NCBI GenBank assembly: GCA_030667705.1
Contig: DAOUVJ010000009.1
Span: 1 to 40,401, forward strand
DNA: 40,401 bases
Direction of reading: 5' to 3'
Source of the DNA: Promethearchaeota archaeon
GTDB lineage: Archaea > Asgardarchaeota > Lokiarchaeia > Sigyniarchaeales > SOKP01
Shown here: positions 7,684-17,007 of the stretch, piece after piece
Layout: each line of letters begins with the position of its first letter
Numbering within the stretch: the stretch's first letter is position 1
Program-made: the position numbers and the translations under genes
Notes under the pieces: generated by a model
What the model was told of the DNA's origin: nothing
The model's database searches: none
What the model saw: the letters and a program-made list of their open reading frames with translations, nothing else

Positions 7684-9186
7684 ATGGCAAAAACAGGAAT
7701 GGAAAGGTTAGAAGAATTAAAACCAGAAATTTTTAAGTGTATTCATTGTAAAGCATGTCGGTTCGCTTATTCAGGAGAACCTAGTAGAAAAGGTATCGGC
7801 GAACATAAGGGGAAGACGGGAAAAACAATATTATACGAAGGAATGGTAGATGCATGCCCTGCAGGAATAGAATATGGCTGGGAAGCTTTCTGGAATGCGG
7901 GAAAAATATGGATCGCACGCTCAATCCTTACGGGGGACTTAGAGTTTACAGAAGAAGTTAGAGATGTTCTCATGCCCTGCATTACTTGCGGACAATGTTC
8001 TGCTCAATGTGAAAATAAGATTCCTACTGTTGACATCATTGAAGCACTGCGAGCGGCATTGGTTGAGTCCGGAGTTCCCATGATAGAAAAACATCAATTA
8101 GTAGATAGGTTGGTAAAGGAACTTAACAATCCCTACGGAGGCAAGGCAGATGAACGATTTAAATGGGCTAAAGATGCGGGTTTAGGAAAATACGTGGGAA
8201 ATAAAGATGCAAAGATCGGATATTACGTTGGATGTACTGCTAGTTATCGACAAGTTGAAGTAGCAATAGCAACAGCTAAACTTTTCGATCAATTAGGGAT
8301 GAATTTTACGCTAATTGAAGAAGAAGTTTGTTGTGGAAGCCCATTTTTCAGAGTAGGCGCTGTTGATACTGCACAAGAGTTGATGAACAAGAACCTTGAA
8401 GGTTTCAAGCATTTAGATATGGTGTATTTCTCATGTGCGGGATGTTATAGAACTTTTACAATAGATTATCCAAAATGGATGGCTGAAGGAGAAAATCTCC
8501 CCTTTAAAACGCAACATGCTTTTGAATTAATCTCAAGCTTGATAGCAATTCCAAAGAAGAAAAAAGAAATACCTGCAGAAATCGATGCTCTAAAGAAAAA
8601 GCTAAAAGATAAACCTGATAAAAGAGTAGAAGCTCAGTTAAAACGCTTAGAAGCAGAATTAGATAAACTAAAAGATTTTCATGGCGAGATCAAATTTAAA
8701 CCTAATAAAGAATTAAAGGGTAAAGTGGTCACGTATCATGATCCCTGTCATACCGGCCGTCACTTCGCTACTGATATGGAGCAAGAAATGATCAAGAAAT
8801 CAGAGAATTTAATGTTTGACATGCGCAAGATCAATCAGAAAATTGAAGATTGGTTTGATATTCCACGTGTAATTCTTAGAAAACTCGAAGAGGATGTCGG
8901 TATTAAGTTTACAGAGATGTACAGGATCAAAATAAATAGCATGTGCTGCGGAGCAGGAGGCGGCGTGAGAGCTGGTTATCCTGAATTTTCATTGCGCACA
9001 GCTAGTCTTCGGTGCGATGAGGCTAATGCAGTAAAGGCAGATATTTTGACTACGGAATGCCCATTTTGTTGGAGAAACTTAAGCGATGCAAATGAGCAAT
9101 ATGGTCATGGAATGACAGTCATGGGCGTTCTCGAAATGATCTCAAATTACGATATATTGGATATTGTCGAGAATCCAGAATTTTAA
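7684..9186 (+). CDS. HdrD/GlcF-like iron-sulfur protein with two CCG domains
   Basis: The 500 residues contain two N-terminal cluster-binding sets, C19-C22-C25 with C58, and C99-C102-C105-C109 (CITCGQCSAQC). Two CCG (DUF224-type) domains follow: GCTASYRQ, EVCCGSPF and SCAGC (C184, C216, C217, C251, C254), then YHDPCHTGRH, NSMCCGAGGG and TECPFC. A lysine-rich helical insert (about 293-340) separates them. This is the architecture of heterodisulfide reductase subunit D and glycolate oxidase GlcF. The ATG has an ideal GGAGG 19 nt after the flavoprotein stop, so the two are one operon and presumably one electron-transfer complex. The first cluster motif is irregular, with a long gap before its fourth Cys. 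The electron acceptor is unknown; no cytochrome b subunit is encoded nearby. Confidence 0.88.
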   Translation: MAKTGMERLEELKPEIFKCIHCKACRFAYSGEPSRKGIGEHKGKTGKTILYEGMVDACPAGIEYGWEAFWNAGKIWIARSILTGDLEFTEEVRDVLMPCITCGQCSAQCENKIPTVDIIEALRAALVESGVPMIEKHQLVDRLVKELNNPYGGKADERFKWAKDAGLGKYVGNKDAKIGYYVGCTASYRQVEVAIATAKLFDQLGMNFTLIEEEVCCGSPFFRVGAVDTAQELMNKNLEGFKHLDMVYFSCAGCYRTFTIDYPKWMAEGENLPFKTQHAFELISSLIAIPKKKKEIPAEIDALKKKLKDKPDKRVEAQLKRLEAELDKLKDFHGEIKFKPNKELKGKVVTYHDPCHTGRHFATDMEQEMIKKSENLMFDMRKINQKIEDWFDIPRVILRKLEEDVGIKFTEMYRIKINSMCCGAGGGVRAGYPEFSLRTASLRCDEANAVKADILTTECPFCWRNLSDANEQYGHGMTVMGVLEMISNYDILDIVENPEF

Positions 9187-9196
9187 TTCATTCAAA

Positions 9197-9218
9197 TTTT
9201 TTTATCTTTATTTTTTTT
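9197..9218 (+). terminator. Poly-T terminator after the flavoprotein/iron-sulfur operon
   Basis: Two runs of 7 and 8 T follow the stop codon within about 30 nt, without a stable hairpin. This is the usual archaeal T-tract terminator. Confidence 0.5.
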
Positions 9219-9283
9219 ATCTTGAGTTATGCCCTTTTTGCTGGCGAAATCAATATTATGGTTTATTAACATAATTGTAAAGA

Positions 9284-9291
9284 TTTAAATA
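9284..9291 (+). promoter_or_regulatory. Archaeal TATA box
   Basis: TTTAAATA lies about 70 nt before the ATG of the small membrane protein, with a purine-rich stretch ahead of it as a possible BRE. It matches the histone promoter box elsewhere in the window. Confidence 0.4.
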
Positions 9292-9355
9292 ATCACTGAG
9301 CATTATTTCATAATTACAACTAATGTTGTTATAATCCAATTAATTGTGATAAAAA

Positions 9356-9754
9356 ATGGCAGAATTAAGTAAATTCATGAAGATCGTGTTATTTATTAAT
9401 ATTATCGCGGCTTTTATTTATGGCATACTCTACCTATTCGTTCCAGATCTTTTCGCTGGTTTAATAGATTCTCCCGCATATGATCCTCATTTTTGGCGGC
9501 TTTGGGGTGGCACTTGCCTTTCCTTAGGCATCATTGGAATCCTAGGGTTCGTACGAAATGACTGGCCTCAATTCAAGGTAATAATGGAGTTCGCGATACT
9601 TTGGCTTTTGATTGCAAATATTCTAAATCTTGCGTCTTTTGTCTATTTAACTCGTTCACCAACCAATATGGTTTCTGAGGTAATAGATATCATAGTGATC
9701 TTCTTTATTATAGGTCTGGATATTTACGCCGTTTTACAAGAAAATAAAAGATGA
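9356..9754 (+). CDS. Small four-helix membrane protein of unknown function
   Basis: The 132 residues contain four hydrophobic segments (about 9-30, 44-64, 73-96 and 104-126) and a conserved-looking WRLWGGTCLSLGIIGILG between helices 1 and 2. I do not recognise a named family; similar four-helix proteins of about 130 residues are widespread hypotheticals. There is no clear Shine-Dalgarno, and a TATA box at 9284 suggests its own promoter with a short leader. It converges with the flavodoxin gene, whose end is 11 nt away. Confidence 0.75.
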   Translation: MAELSKFMKIVLFINIIAAFIYGILYLFVPDLFAGLIDSPAYDPHFWRLWGGTCLSLGIIGILGFVRNDWPQFKVIMEFAILWLLIANILNLASFVYLTRSPTNMVSEVIDIIVIFFIIGLDIYAVLQENKR

Positions 9755-9765
9755 ACTAAACACTT

Positions 9766-10203
9766 CTAATTTTTCTTTTTTTTTAAATTTAATTTACTGA
9801 ACTCTTGCAGGGTATTAGTGCTATTTCGGTTGGAACATCCAAAATTACCTAAATGTTCAAGATTAGGGAAACGCCTTTTGATATTTTTGCAAGTGTCTTT
9901 CCAGGCCGTGGAACTGGCGGATGTAGCGAAACATATGAGTTTCTTACCCGATAATTCATGTTTTTTCACGATATTCAAAAAGGAGCTAAATGAAAGTGCT
10001 GGTGCCCAAGCGTGAGTACAAGATCCGAAACACAGTAAGTCATATGATTCAAAAAATGTTTTTGATGTTCGGACTTTGTTTTTTATTTTATTATCGGGAT
10101 AGATATCAGCCTCAATATCGAATTTTTCAAGCACATTTTTCATTTTGGAAGCAAGGTCCCTTGTATTTCCAGTCATGGTATTATATACAATAATAGCACG
10201 CAT
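9766..10203 (-). CDS. Flavodoxin family protein
   Basis: I start at the fourth codon of the open frame, because MRAIIVYNTMTGNT is the standard flavodoxin opening, giving about 145 residues. The TMTGNT loop binds the FMN phosphate. FGSCTHAWAPALSFSSF and KKLICFATSASSTAW match the later strands of the fold that contact the isoalloxazine ring. Small proteins of this sort shuttle low-potential electrons or act as NAD(P)H quinone reductases. The gene ends with TAG, direct evidence that TAG is an ordinary stop here. The lysine-rich C-terminal tail is unusual but short. Confidence 0.8.
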   Translation of the reverse strand: MRAIIVYNTMTGNTRDLASKMKNVLEKFDIEADIYPDNKIKNKVRTSKTFFESYDLLCFGSCTHAWAPALSFSSFLNIVKKHELSGKKLICFATSASSTAWKDTCKNIKRRFPNLEHLGNFGCSNRNSTNTLQEFSKLNLKKKKN

Positions 10204-10367
10204 GAGAATCATAACATTTTATCGCATAAAGGGATTAAGTAGTAATAAAAATGATATTGATAACTTTTCTATTCGCAAATACTATCTTATAACCTAATGA
10301 TAAGAAATAAATGTTAATATTTTCACTAGTATTAAAAACATGTCGCGGGTTTCGTTAATTGACAAAT

Positions 10368-13300
10368 ATGGAAGATAAAACTGCGTATCCATACATAACG
10401 GAGTTTAAAAAAGAGCCTTATAAATCGTATGCTCTGATTCAGAATAGGAAAATAAGAAGTTTTTACCTCAAGGAATATGATAAGATTAAAGAGTTATTTC
10501 AGAAAATTCCGATTCAAGAGCCTGATCTGAATTTAGAGTATTTGTATTGGTTTCTATTAGGAAGGAAATTTTTAAAAGAACGTCAGGATGATCAAAAAGA
10601 AGAATTTTACAATTTCATCAAAAAATGTGAAGTTGAGATCTTAGAAAAAGATCAAATTGGTTTTAAGATGGCCCCCAGTTCAGAAAAATTACCCGATTTG
10701 TGGTCAACTTACTATGCAATATCTTGTTTAAATCTGTTAGGATTTTTAAGCGAAAGATTAATTTCAGAGAAAGGAGAACCAGATTTCTTAAGAAAAATTA
10801 AGAATTTTGTGTTTGAGCATAAAAAACAAGATAAATTCTTTCATTGCCTTGAAAAAGAGTGTAAATTCAGAAAACAACCTCTTTCTTCCATGACATTATA
10901 TTTTGTACTTGAGATGTTCATCATGCTCGGAATTGATGTGAGAGTTTACAAAGAACAATTCCGGAATTATTTATCTGATAGACATAAGAATTTCCCAATT
11001 GTTTTTAAATTACTTAGCATGAAATATTTAGATCTTGAATATGATGCAAAAGACAAAGAAATTCAATTTCTTCATCAAAATCAAAAAGGTGATGGGGGAT
11101 TTGGTTTTAAAGATGATGTTAGTGATATTAATGATACTTTTTGGGTTGTTAATGCATTAGAAAGTTATTCATGGTTAATGGATTATAACCCTGTTGGTAT
11201 TTTTTCATTCATTAACCTACAATTGAATCAGATTCTAGATCCAAATAATCTTATTGATATCGAGCATTTATCTGACCTATCAAAATTAATCATTTTATTA
11301 TGCTTGATTTGGAAAAAATTTATTGAACACATTGAACGCGTTCTATTCAGGCAACTTGAAAGGCATAAATATATTGATATGCATCAAATTGAGAAAACAT
11401 TTGGTCTTTTTCATGGAATTGATGAAATTGTTTTGTACATTAATCTTAGTTATTCATTTAATCTGAAAATTATTGATAATAAAAAAGAATTTAAATCCTT
11501 CCTATCTGAGCTTGATAATAAACAAGTTTTCTTCTTACAGGAATTTTATACACAATTAGGGGAAAAAAGTATTATTTCATTATCGGAAATTCTTAAAAAA
11601 CAAAAGAGTAAATTTCCCAATAATTCTTTAAAAATAAGGGAAGAAATTTTCCCATTAATTAATCAAATGATAGAGAGGAATTTTTTTAAGGGAAATATAA
11701 GAAGTAAAAGAGGATTCTCCCTTAAAACCAAGCATTATTTCTTTTTAGAATTTCTCCTGGAGAAAATCATCGTTACAGATACAGAAATAAATACTGAACG
11801 AATTTTTGAAGAAAAGGTTAGATTAGAAGAAATAAAAAACGATATTTTTAACATGACTTTAAATTTGAAAAACGCTACGAAGCAAATTAAAGCTGAAATA
11901 GAATCTTATCTTCTAATAGACGAAATTAATTATGCGAAAGAGAGATTAAGATATTTATTAAGGAATTCTTTAATGGAAGCCGATTTTCTAAATGAAAATA
12001 TTGAAAATTCGTTTAATGAGGATTTATTATATATTAATATTCAAGCAACATTAAAGAATGAAATATTGGTTTGGAACAAACTCTATTCTGCCCTTCAAAA
12101 ACGGTTGATAGAAATTGAAAAATATCTATTGGGGAAAATTCAAGAAAAAGAAGAATTAAGAAATTTTACCTTATTATTGGATAAATTAGAAGATAAAATC
12201 TTCGAATTGCATGACCATATTAATATGGATATAAACTCATTTAGAATCAGTATACCAGAACTTTTTGAAGAAGGATATGATGATGAAAAGTTCAATCTTG
12301 TTACCGCCCATTTGAGTAAATTATCTCAAAATATCAATAAGTATGACCAAGTAATCTATAAAACATCTCAACAGATTACTTCAAAAGATAAGAAAACCGT
12401 AAAGAAACATAAAAATGTAATTGATAAATGGATTGAAATTAAGACCGAATTTGATTCTCAATTTTCATATTATACGACTGGTTTTCAATTTTTTAATGAA
12501 ACTCGAGCTATAATTGAAGGAGTCATCAAAGAAATTCAAGTTGGGATTCAACATATTGAAGATGATGTTGTTAATTTAGTAAAAAACAACCAGTTTAAGG
12601 AAGCTTTTGAAATCATTAAGCGACAGTCAGACTTACTTCTCGCACAAAAAAGGGCAGAGATTAAATCTATTGGAATAAATCTTAAAAATGAAATAAAAAA
12701 TAAACAAAAGCTTTTTGCACTTTACAAACACCTTCAAGAGAGTTTAGAAAAGGCGGATGAAAATATTATAGATCTAATCGCAAAACAAGGGCAATCAATT
12801 AAAAATAAAGTTGTGGAGGAACGCAATCGGGCCAAAAGTGAGGATTTGGATAATTTTGTCACCAAGCAAATACAGGAATATAAAACAAGATTAGATACAG
12901 ATAAAGTAACATTAGATCAGATGAAAAAGAAGAAAATTTCAGACGTTTCAAACGGATTTGATAATATATTATCAGATTTTGATATTACAGATAAAAAATT
13001 TAAAAGAAAACATGATGCTCTTCTAAGTATCGTTGATGATTTTGATGAGAAATCAATAACAATTATTCAATGGAATCAATTCAAAGAATTTTTATCAAAT
13101 GAAATTACTAAATTGAAAGAGGAATATATAGATGAAATAATTTCAGATGAGGTAAATTTACTTACAAAAGAAACTGGCTCTGATAAAATAGATATTAAGA
13201 GATTAGCAGATAATTTGAATCTTAAATGTAAGACTGTTATTCCCCGAATTAAAGATCTTATAGAAATTTCTAAATTACAAGGAGAACTTTTTGAAGATAA

Positions 13301-14765
13301 AAAAGAGTTAGTGGTTCATACCAAGGATTATTATAAAAATAAAGAACTTTCAAATTTTGTAGAGAATAAGTTATTAAAACAAATTCAAGAGACTATTGGA
13401 AAGTTTTTGGCATTATATGATTCTTGCATGAAAAATAAAACACTCGGTGTAAATATTCTAGAAATACAAAATAGAATTGATGATCTAAGGGATTTTAATG
13501 TGAAATTCAGTAATGAATATGAGATTAAAGCAAAGGAATTGACATTAAATGAAGAAAGAATGGAAAATATCGACATTAAAAAACGTTTAATAGATATTAT
13601 TGAGGTATATAAACAATCCATATCAAATATTGAGAGTAACTTAAAATTTTTCATTGATATGCAACAATTTATTGATCGTGAATATCAATCTCTCAAGTTT
13701 AATCTAGATAAACATTTTTCTAATTTTTTTGAGGAATCGGAAAAAAGAGAATCTTATGTTAAAGCATTTGAGTTCCTAAAGAATAAAATTGTGAAATTTG
13801 AAGAATATAATAAAAATATACACGAGAAAATTGAACAAACCCTACAAGGAACTCTAAATAATTCATCTGAAATACTAAAATTCGAAACTGAAATAAGAGA
13901 ATATAATGTTAAGAAAAAAAATGAATTTAGAGCACTCTATGATAAGAAGATATTAAAAATCCAAGAAGGAATTGAAATGATTAAATTTGAAACTTATCGT
14001 ACTGAACTATCAGAATCTATCAATAAAACTAAAATTCATTTAAGCCAACTATTAGGAATGTTGCTAGCAAGGGTAGAAGATTATATTGAAACAGAACAAT
14101 TCAAAAAAGCTTATACCAAGATTAAATTAAGAGAGAAAGATATTGAATCTGAAATTAAAGAAAATCATAAGAAAATCAAATACTTAGTAAGAGAATATGA
14201 TAAGTTATCAAATAATTTTGAAACGAAAAATAAGCATCTGATAAAGGATTTTGATAGTTTCATCAACGAATTCCAAGATATTTTAATTGAAAAGGTAAAA
14301 TCTTCTGAGGAACAAATTCTTAAAGCATATGTCAACATGGCAATTAAAGCAGTGGCTCGTGAAGTGTTAACCTTGAGCTTCCTCCAAAATGAGTTAAAAA
14401 TAAAAAAACAAGTAATTCAGAAGCATTTAATATCACTAATTAGTGCTGATCAATTATCTGGTAAATATGATCCTCTTTTAGGGATTTATTATGAAAATCC
14501 CGAAGCTCTTAAAGATTTGGATGAAAAAGAACTTGAGGTAATGACCAAAATGAACTTTCGGGTCCATAGAATAATTAAACGTTTAAAAGTGTTTGGTAAC
14601 CAATATGGGAGTATTTTCGCAATATTTTCTCCATTACTCGCCGTAGTTTACTACTTATTCATGTTGACAGGTCAAAATCCAGGGACAATCCTCATTTCCG
14701 GTTTTTTTGTAGGTGTATTACTATTATACATTCTTTTCAAAAAAAGAAAAGAGGATAAATTGTAG
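10368..14765 (+). CDS. Giant toroid - coiled coil - winged-helix-like - membrane hairpin protein
   Basis: I take ATG 10368 over an in-frame TTG at 10359, giving 1465-1466 residues. The N-terminal 320 residues contain alpha/alpha-toroid (prenyltransferase-like) repeats, seen in LPDLWSTYYAISCLNLLG and QNQKGDGGFGFKDD followed by a helix with DTFWVVNALES. About residues 480-1310 are almost pure Lys/Glu-rich coiled coil. Near 1325-1385 is a compact segment (LSFLQNELKIKKQVIQKHL ... SGKYDPLLGIYYEN) resembling the winged helix of PCI or UFL1-like proteins. Two hydrophobic helices (about 1410-1432 and 1438-1460) and a KKRKEDKL tail finish it. The layout suggests a membrane-anchored tether or scaffold projecting a binding head into the cytoplasm. 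It ends with TAG, about 20 nt from the convergent helicase gene. The winged-helix and tether readings are inferences. Confidence 0.8.
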   Translation: MEDKTAYPYITEFKKEPYKSYALIQNRKIRSFYLKEYDKIKELFQKIPIQEPDLNLEYLYWFLLGRKFLKERQDDQKEEFYNFIKKCEVEILEKDQIGFKMAPSSEKLPDLWSTYYAISCLNLLGFLSERLISEKGEPDFLRKIKNFVFEHKKQDKFFHCLEKECKFRKQPLSSMTLYFVLEMFIMLGIDVRVYKEQFRNYLSDRHKNFPIVFKLLSMKYLDLEYDAKDKEIQFLHQNQKGDGGFGFKDDVSDINDTFWVVNALESYSWLMDYNPVGIFSFINLQLNQILDPNNLIDIEHLSDLSKLIILLCLIWKKFIEHIERVLFRQLERHKYIDMHQIEKTFGLFHGIDEIVLYINLSYSFNLKIIDNKKEFKSFLSELDNKQVFFLQEFYTQLGEKSIISLSEILKKQKSKFPNNSLKIREEIFPLINQMIERNFFKGNIRSKRGFSLKTKHYFFLEFLLEKIIVTDTEINTERIFEEKVRLEEIKNDIFNMTLNLKNATKQIKAEIESYLLIDEINYAKERLRYLLRNSLMEADFLNENIENSFNEDLLYINIQATLKNEILVWNKLYSALQKRLIEIEKYLLGKIQEKEELRNFTLLLDKLEDKIFELHDHINMDINSFRISIPELFEEGYDDEKFNLVTAHLSKLSQNINKYDQVIYKTSQQITSKDKKTVKKHKNVIDKWIEIKTEFDSQFSYYTTGFQFFNETRAIIEGVIKEIQVGIQHIEDDVVNLVKNNQFKEAFEIIKRQSDLLLAQKRAEIKSIGINLKNEIKNKQKLFALYKHLQESLEKADENIIDLIAKQGQSIKNKVVEERNRAKSEDLDNFVTKQIQEYKTRLDTDKVTLDQMKKKKISDVSNGFDNILSDFDITDKKFKRKHDALLSIVDDFDEKSITIIQWNQFKEFLSNEITKLKEEYIDEIISDEVNLLTKETGSDKIDIKRLADNLNLKCKTVIPRIKDLIEISKLQGELFEDKKELVVHTKDYYKNKELSNFVENKLLKQIQETIGKFLALYDSCMKNKTLGVNILEIQNRIDDLRDFNVKFSNEYEIKAKELTLNEERMENIDIKKRLIDIIEVYKQSISNIESNLKFFIDMQQFIDREYQSLKFNLDKHFSNFFEESEKRESYVKAFEFLKNKIVKFEEYNKNIHEKIEQTLQGTLNNSSEILKFETEIREYNVKKKNEFRALYDKKILKIQEGIEMIKFETYRTELSESINKTKIHLSQLLGMLLARVEDYIETEQFKKAYTKIKLREKDIESEIKENHKKIKYLVREYDKLSNNFETKNKHLIKDFDSFINEFQDILIEKVKSSEEQILKAYVNMAIKAVAREVLTLSFLQNELKIKKQVIQKHLISLISADQLSGKYDPLLGIYYENPEALKDLDEKELEVMTKMNFRVHRIIKRLKVFGNQYGSIFAIFSPLLAVVYYLFMLTGQNPGTILISGFFVGVLLLYILFKKRKEDKL

Positions 14766-14786
14766 TTTTTTTACTTTTTAATCATT

Positions 14787-16946
14787 TTAATCACATTCCA
14801 TTAAAAAAATGACTTGATCTTCTTCTTTCTTTATGAATCCTAACCGGCATGCTTGATAAAAATGAGTATAAAATTTTTGTTCTGTTATTTCTTCTTCTTT
14901 AGCTAATTCTTGGAATTCAGCGTATTTAATTCTGCCCTTTACATTATGAAACTTAGCTAAATTTACGAGAGTTTTTAAATTTTTATTAAGATAACTCTTT
15001 CTTTTTTTCGTTTCTTGCATCTCTATCTTATTTCCTTTCAATTTTGATACAGATTTTTTTAGCTTAGTTCTATCTAATTTAACTAAATCTGAATAAAAAG
15101 TAACTCCATATTTCTTATATTTTCTGTACAAATCACTTCTTTCAAAATTATCTATTTCATTAATAATTTCCTCGATAGTTTTATTCGCTAAAACAGCTTT
15201 TTCTTTTTCTCTTCTCTCCTTGTAATCTGTTAAAGAAAATCTTTTAGATTTCTCTGTTAAGAGTTGGCTGAAATCAATAGGTTTTCTCTTAAGATCTGTC
15301 CAGAGTTCTAATTGTTCAGGATCTAATAATATCCTATTCATGGTACTTTCTTTGCGTAGTGCGACCTTATGATATGGTATATCAACAGTACTTCGAGTAA
15401 GCATGATATAGCATCTACCTGAGGAATGTCTACCAGTACGTCCTCTCCTTTGTATTAATCTAATTTCTGATGGAACAGGTTCATAAAAAATAATTGCATC
15501 GACATTAGGAATGTCAAGTCCTTCTTCTGCCACACTCGTTGCAACTAATACATTTATTAATCCATCTCGAAACTGATCGATTATATCTATTTGTTTATTT
15601 TGTGAAAATCCATAATCATCTATTTTCGACGATTGACCAATAAATTTTTCGACTCTCAACTTTCCTTCAAATTTTTCATTCAATACTTGCTTAAGTTTTT
15701 CAGCCATTTCTCGATATTGAGTAAAAATTATGATCTTATCATTCTTGTATTCTCCAAATTCCTCATCTACTATTGAAATGACTTTATCTATTTTAGGATG
15801 TTCAAGAAATTCATGTGAATCTCGATTAAGCTTTTCTACAATAAATTTACAATGATCCGAGTTTATGATTCTTTTTGCTGATCGAACTTCTTGTTCAGCT
15901 TTCCAGTTTAATCTATCTAAGAACGATTTGAATAGAGAAATATTCTGGGTTTCAAGTAAATCTTTTCCATGAAGTATTGAAATGCAACTTGAGCAATAAG
16001 AAAAAATACTTTGAATATTCAAGTCATTTTCTTTCACAATATCAATTATTCTTGGCGATTTATAATATAACGCCTCAATATAATCTTCCTCGCTCAATTC
16101 GAATGCATTTCCGTTTTCAAATTTTAATGAAATTGTTATATCTCTTGAGATTGCTAAGAATTCAAGTTTTGAATAATATGGTTTATTTGGAGGAATTAAT
16201 TTACGTTCAATGAAAAATTTAAGATAATTTTCAAATAAGTTATACCACACCGCACTGAGTTCAAGAAATTTTATTGGTAGATCAACGTATTCAAGGAACA
16301 TATCGATGTCATGCGTATATTTCATTACATCCTCATCGGTATATGTTTTAAAAACAACATTCTCAATGAATAGATTATCACATAATTGTTGAATATGTTC
16401 ATAATCTTTTCCAGGTGAAGCTGTCAATCCCAGAATTAAAGGATCTTGACATGTATTGAGATATTCAGGAGCAAGGTAATTATATGCATAGTTTCCTTTA
16501 GTGCGATGGGCTTCATCGAATATCAACAAAGACACGTGTTCTAAATTATATCTTCCTCTTTCTACATCGTTTTTTATCACTTGTGGAGTGGAGATGATGA
16601 TTTGTGAGTTTAGAAACAGGTTAATACGTCGCTCAGGGCTGATTTTACCAGTAAAGAATACCACATCTTGTTCATTAACTGCCAAAAATCTTAAACATGA
16701 TTTAAAATGCTGTGCTACTAAAGGCCTAGTAGGAGCAAGAATAACAACACGTGCTTTAGGATATTTTTCAAGGGCTTTTTTTATCAATAATATAGCTATT
16801 ATCGTTTTCCCTAACCCAGTAGGTAATACTACTAAGGAATTTTTATTGTTACATTGATTTACGATATTTTCTTGATATTGCCGGTAGAGTAACCGGTTCT
16901 CTTTTAAAAATGCTCCATTGAAATACTCTACAGTTTCAGAGGTCAT
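14787..16946 (-). CDS. Hef/FANCM-type superfamily 2 DNA helicase without a nuclease domain
   Basis: The 719 residues carry the helicase motifs in order: Q-motif-like YRQYQENIV, Walker A LPTGLGKT (41-48), APTRPL (71-76), DEAH (144-147), LTASPG (174-179), a thumb-like helical insert (about 210-380), ATSVAEEGLDIP (469-480) and QRRGRTGR (499-506). This matches the archaeal Hef/FANCM/Mph1 branch, which remodels stalled replication forks. The ERCC4 nuclease and helix-hairpin-helix domains of full-length euryarchaeal Hef are absent. The last 60 residues instead look like a winged helix (KGRIKYAEFQELA). The gene is convergent with the giant coiled-coil gene. Confidence in helicase class is high; the exact orthology is less sure. 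Confidence 0.88.
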   Translation of the reverse strand: MTSETVEYFNGAFLKENRLLYRQYQENIVNQCNNKNSLVVLPTGLGKTIIAILLIKKALEKYPKARVVILAPTRPLVAQHFKSCLRFLAVNEQDVVFFTGKISPERRINLFLNSQIIISTPQVIKNDVERGRYNLEHVSLLIFDEAHRTKGNYAYNYLAPEYLNTCQDPLILGLTASPGKDYEHIQQLCDNLFIENVVFKTYTDEDVMKYTHDIDMFLEYVDLPIKFLELSAVWYNLFENYLKFFIERKLIPPNKPYYSKLEFLAISRDITISLKFENGNAFELSEEDYIEALYYKSPRIIDIVKENDLNIQSIFSYCSSCISILHGKDLLETQNISLFKSFLDRLNWKAEQEVRSAKRIINSDHCKFIVEKLNRDSHEFLEHPKIDKVISIVDEEFGEYKNDKIIIFTQYREMAEKLKQVLNEKFEGKLRVEKFIGQSSKIDDYGFSQNKQIDIIDQFRDGLINVLVATSVAEEGLDIPNVDAIIFYEPVPSEIRLIQRRGRTGRHSSGRCYIMLTRSTVDIPYHKVALRKESTMNRILLDPEQLELWTDLKRKPIDFSQLLTEKSKRFSLTDYKERREKEKAVLANKTIEEIINEIDNFERSDLYRKYKKYGVTFYSDLVKLDRTKLKKSVSKLKGNKIEMQETKKRKSYLNKNLKTLVNLAKFHNVKGRIKYAEFQELAKEEEITEQKFYTHFYQACRLGFIKKEEDQVIFLMECD

Positions 16947-17007
16947 GTATAAGATATTATTTCATGGTTAGCCTTTTAAATTCTATATCTCTAAAGATTT
17001 TTAAAAT

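Noticed and set aside
9818-10193. Two short plus-strand reading frames
   Set aside because: They lie opposite the flavodoxin gene, which has clear family motifs, and are its shadows.
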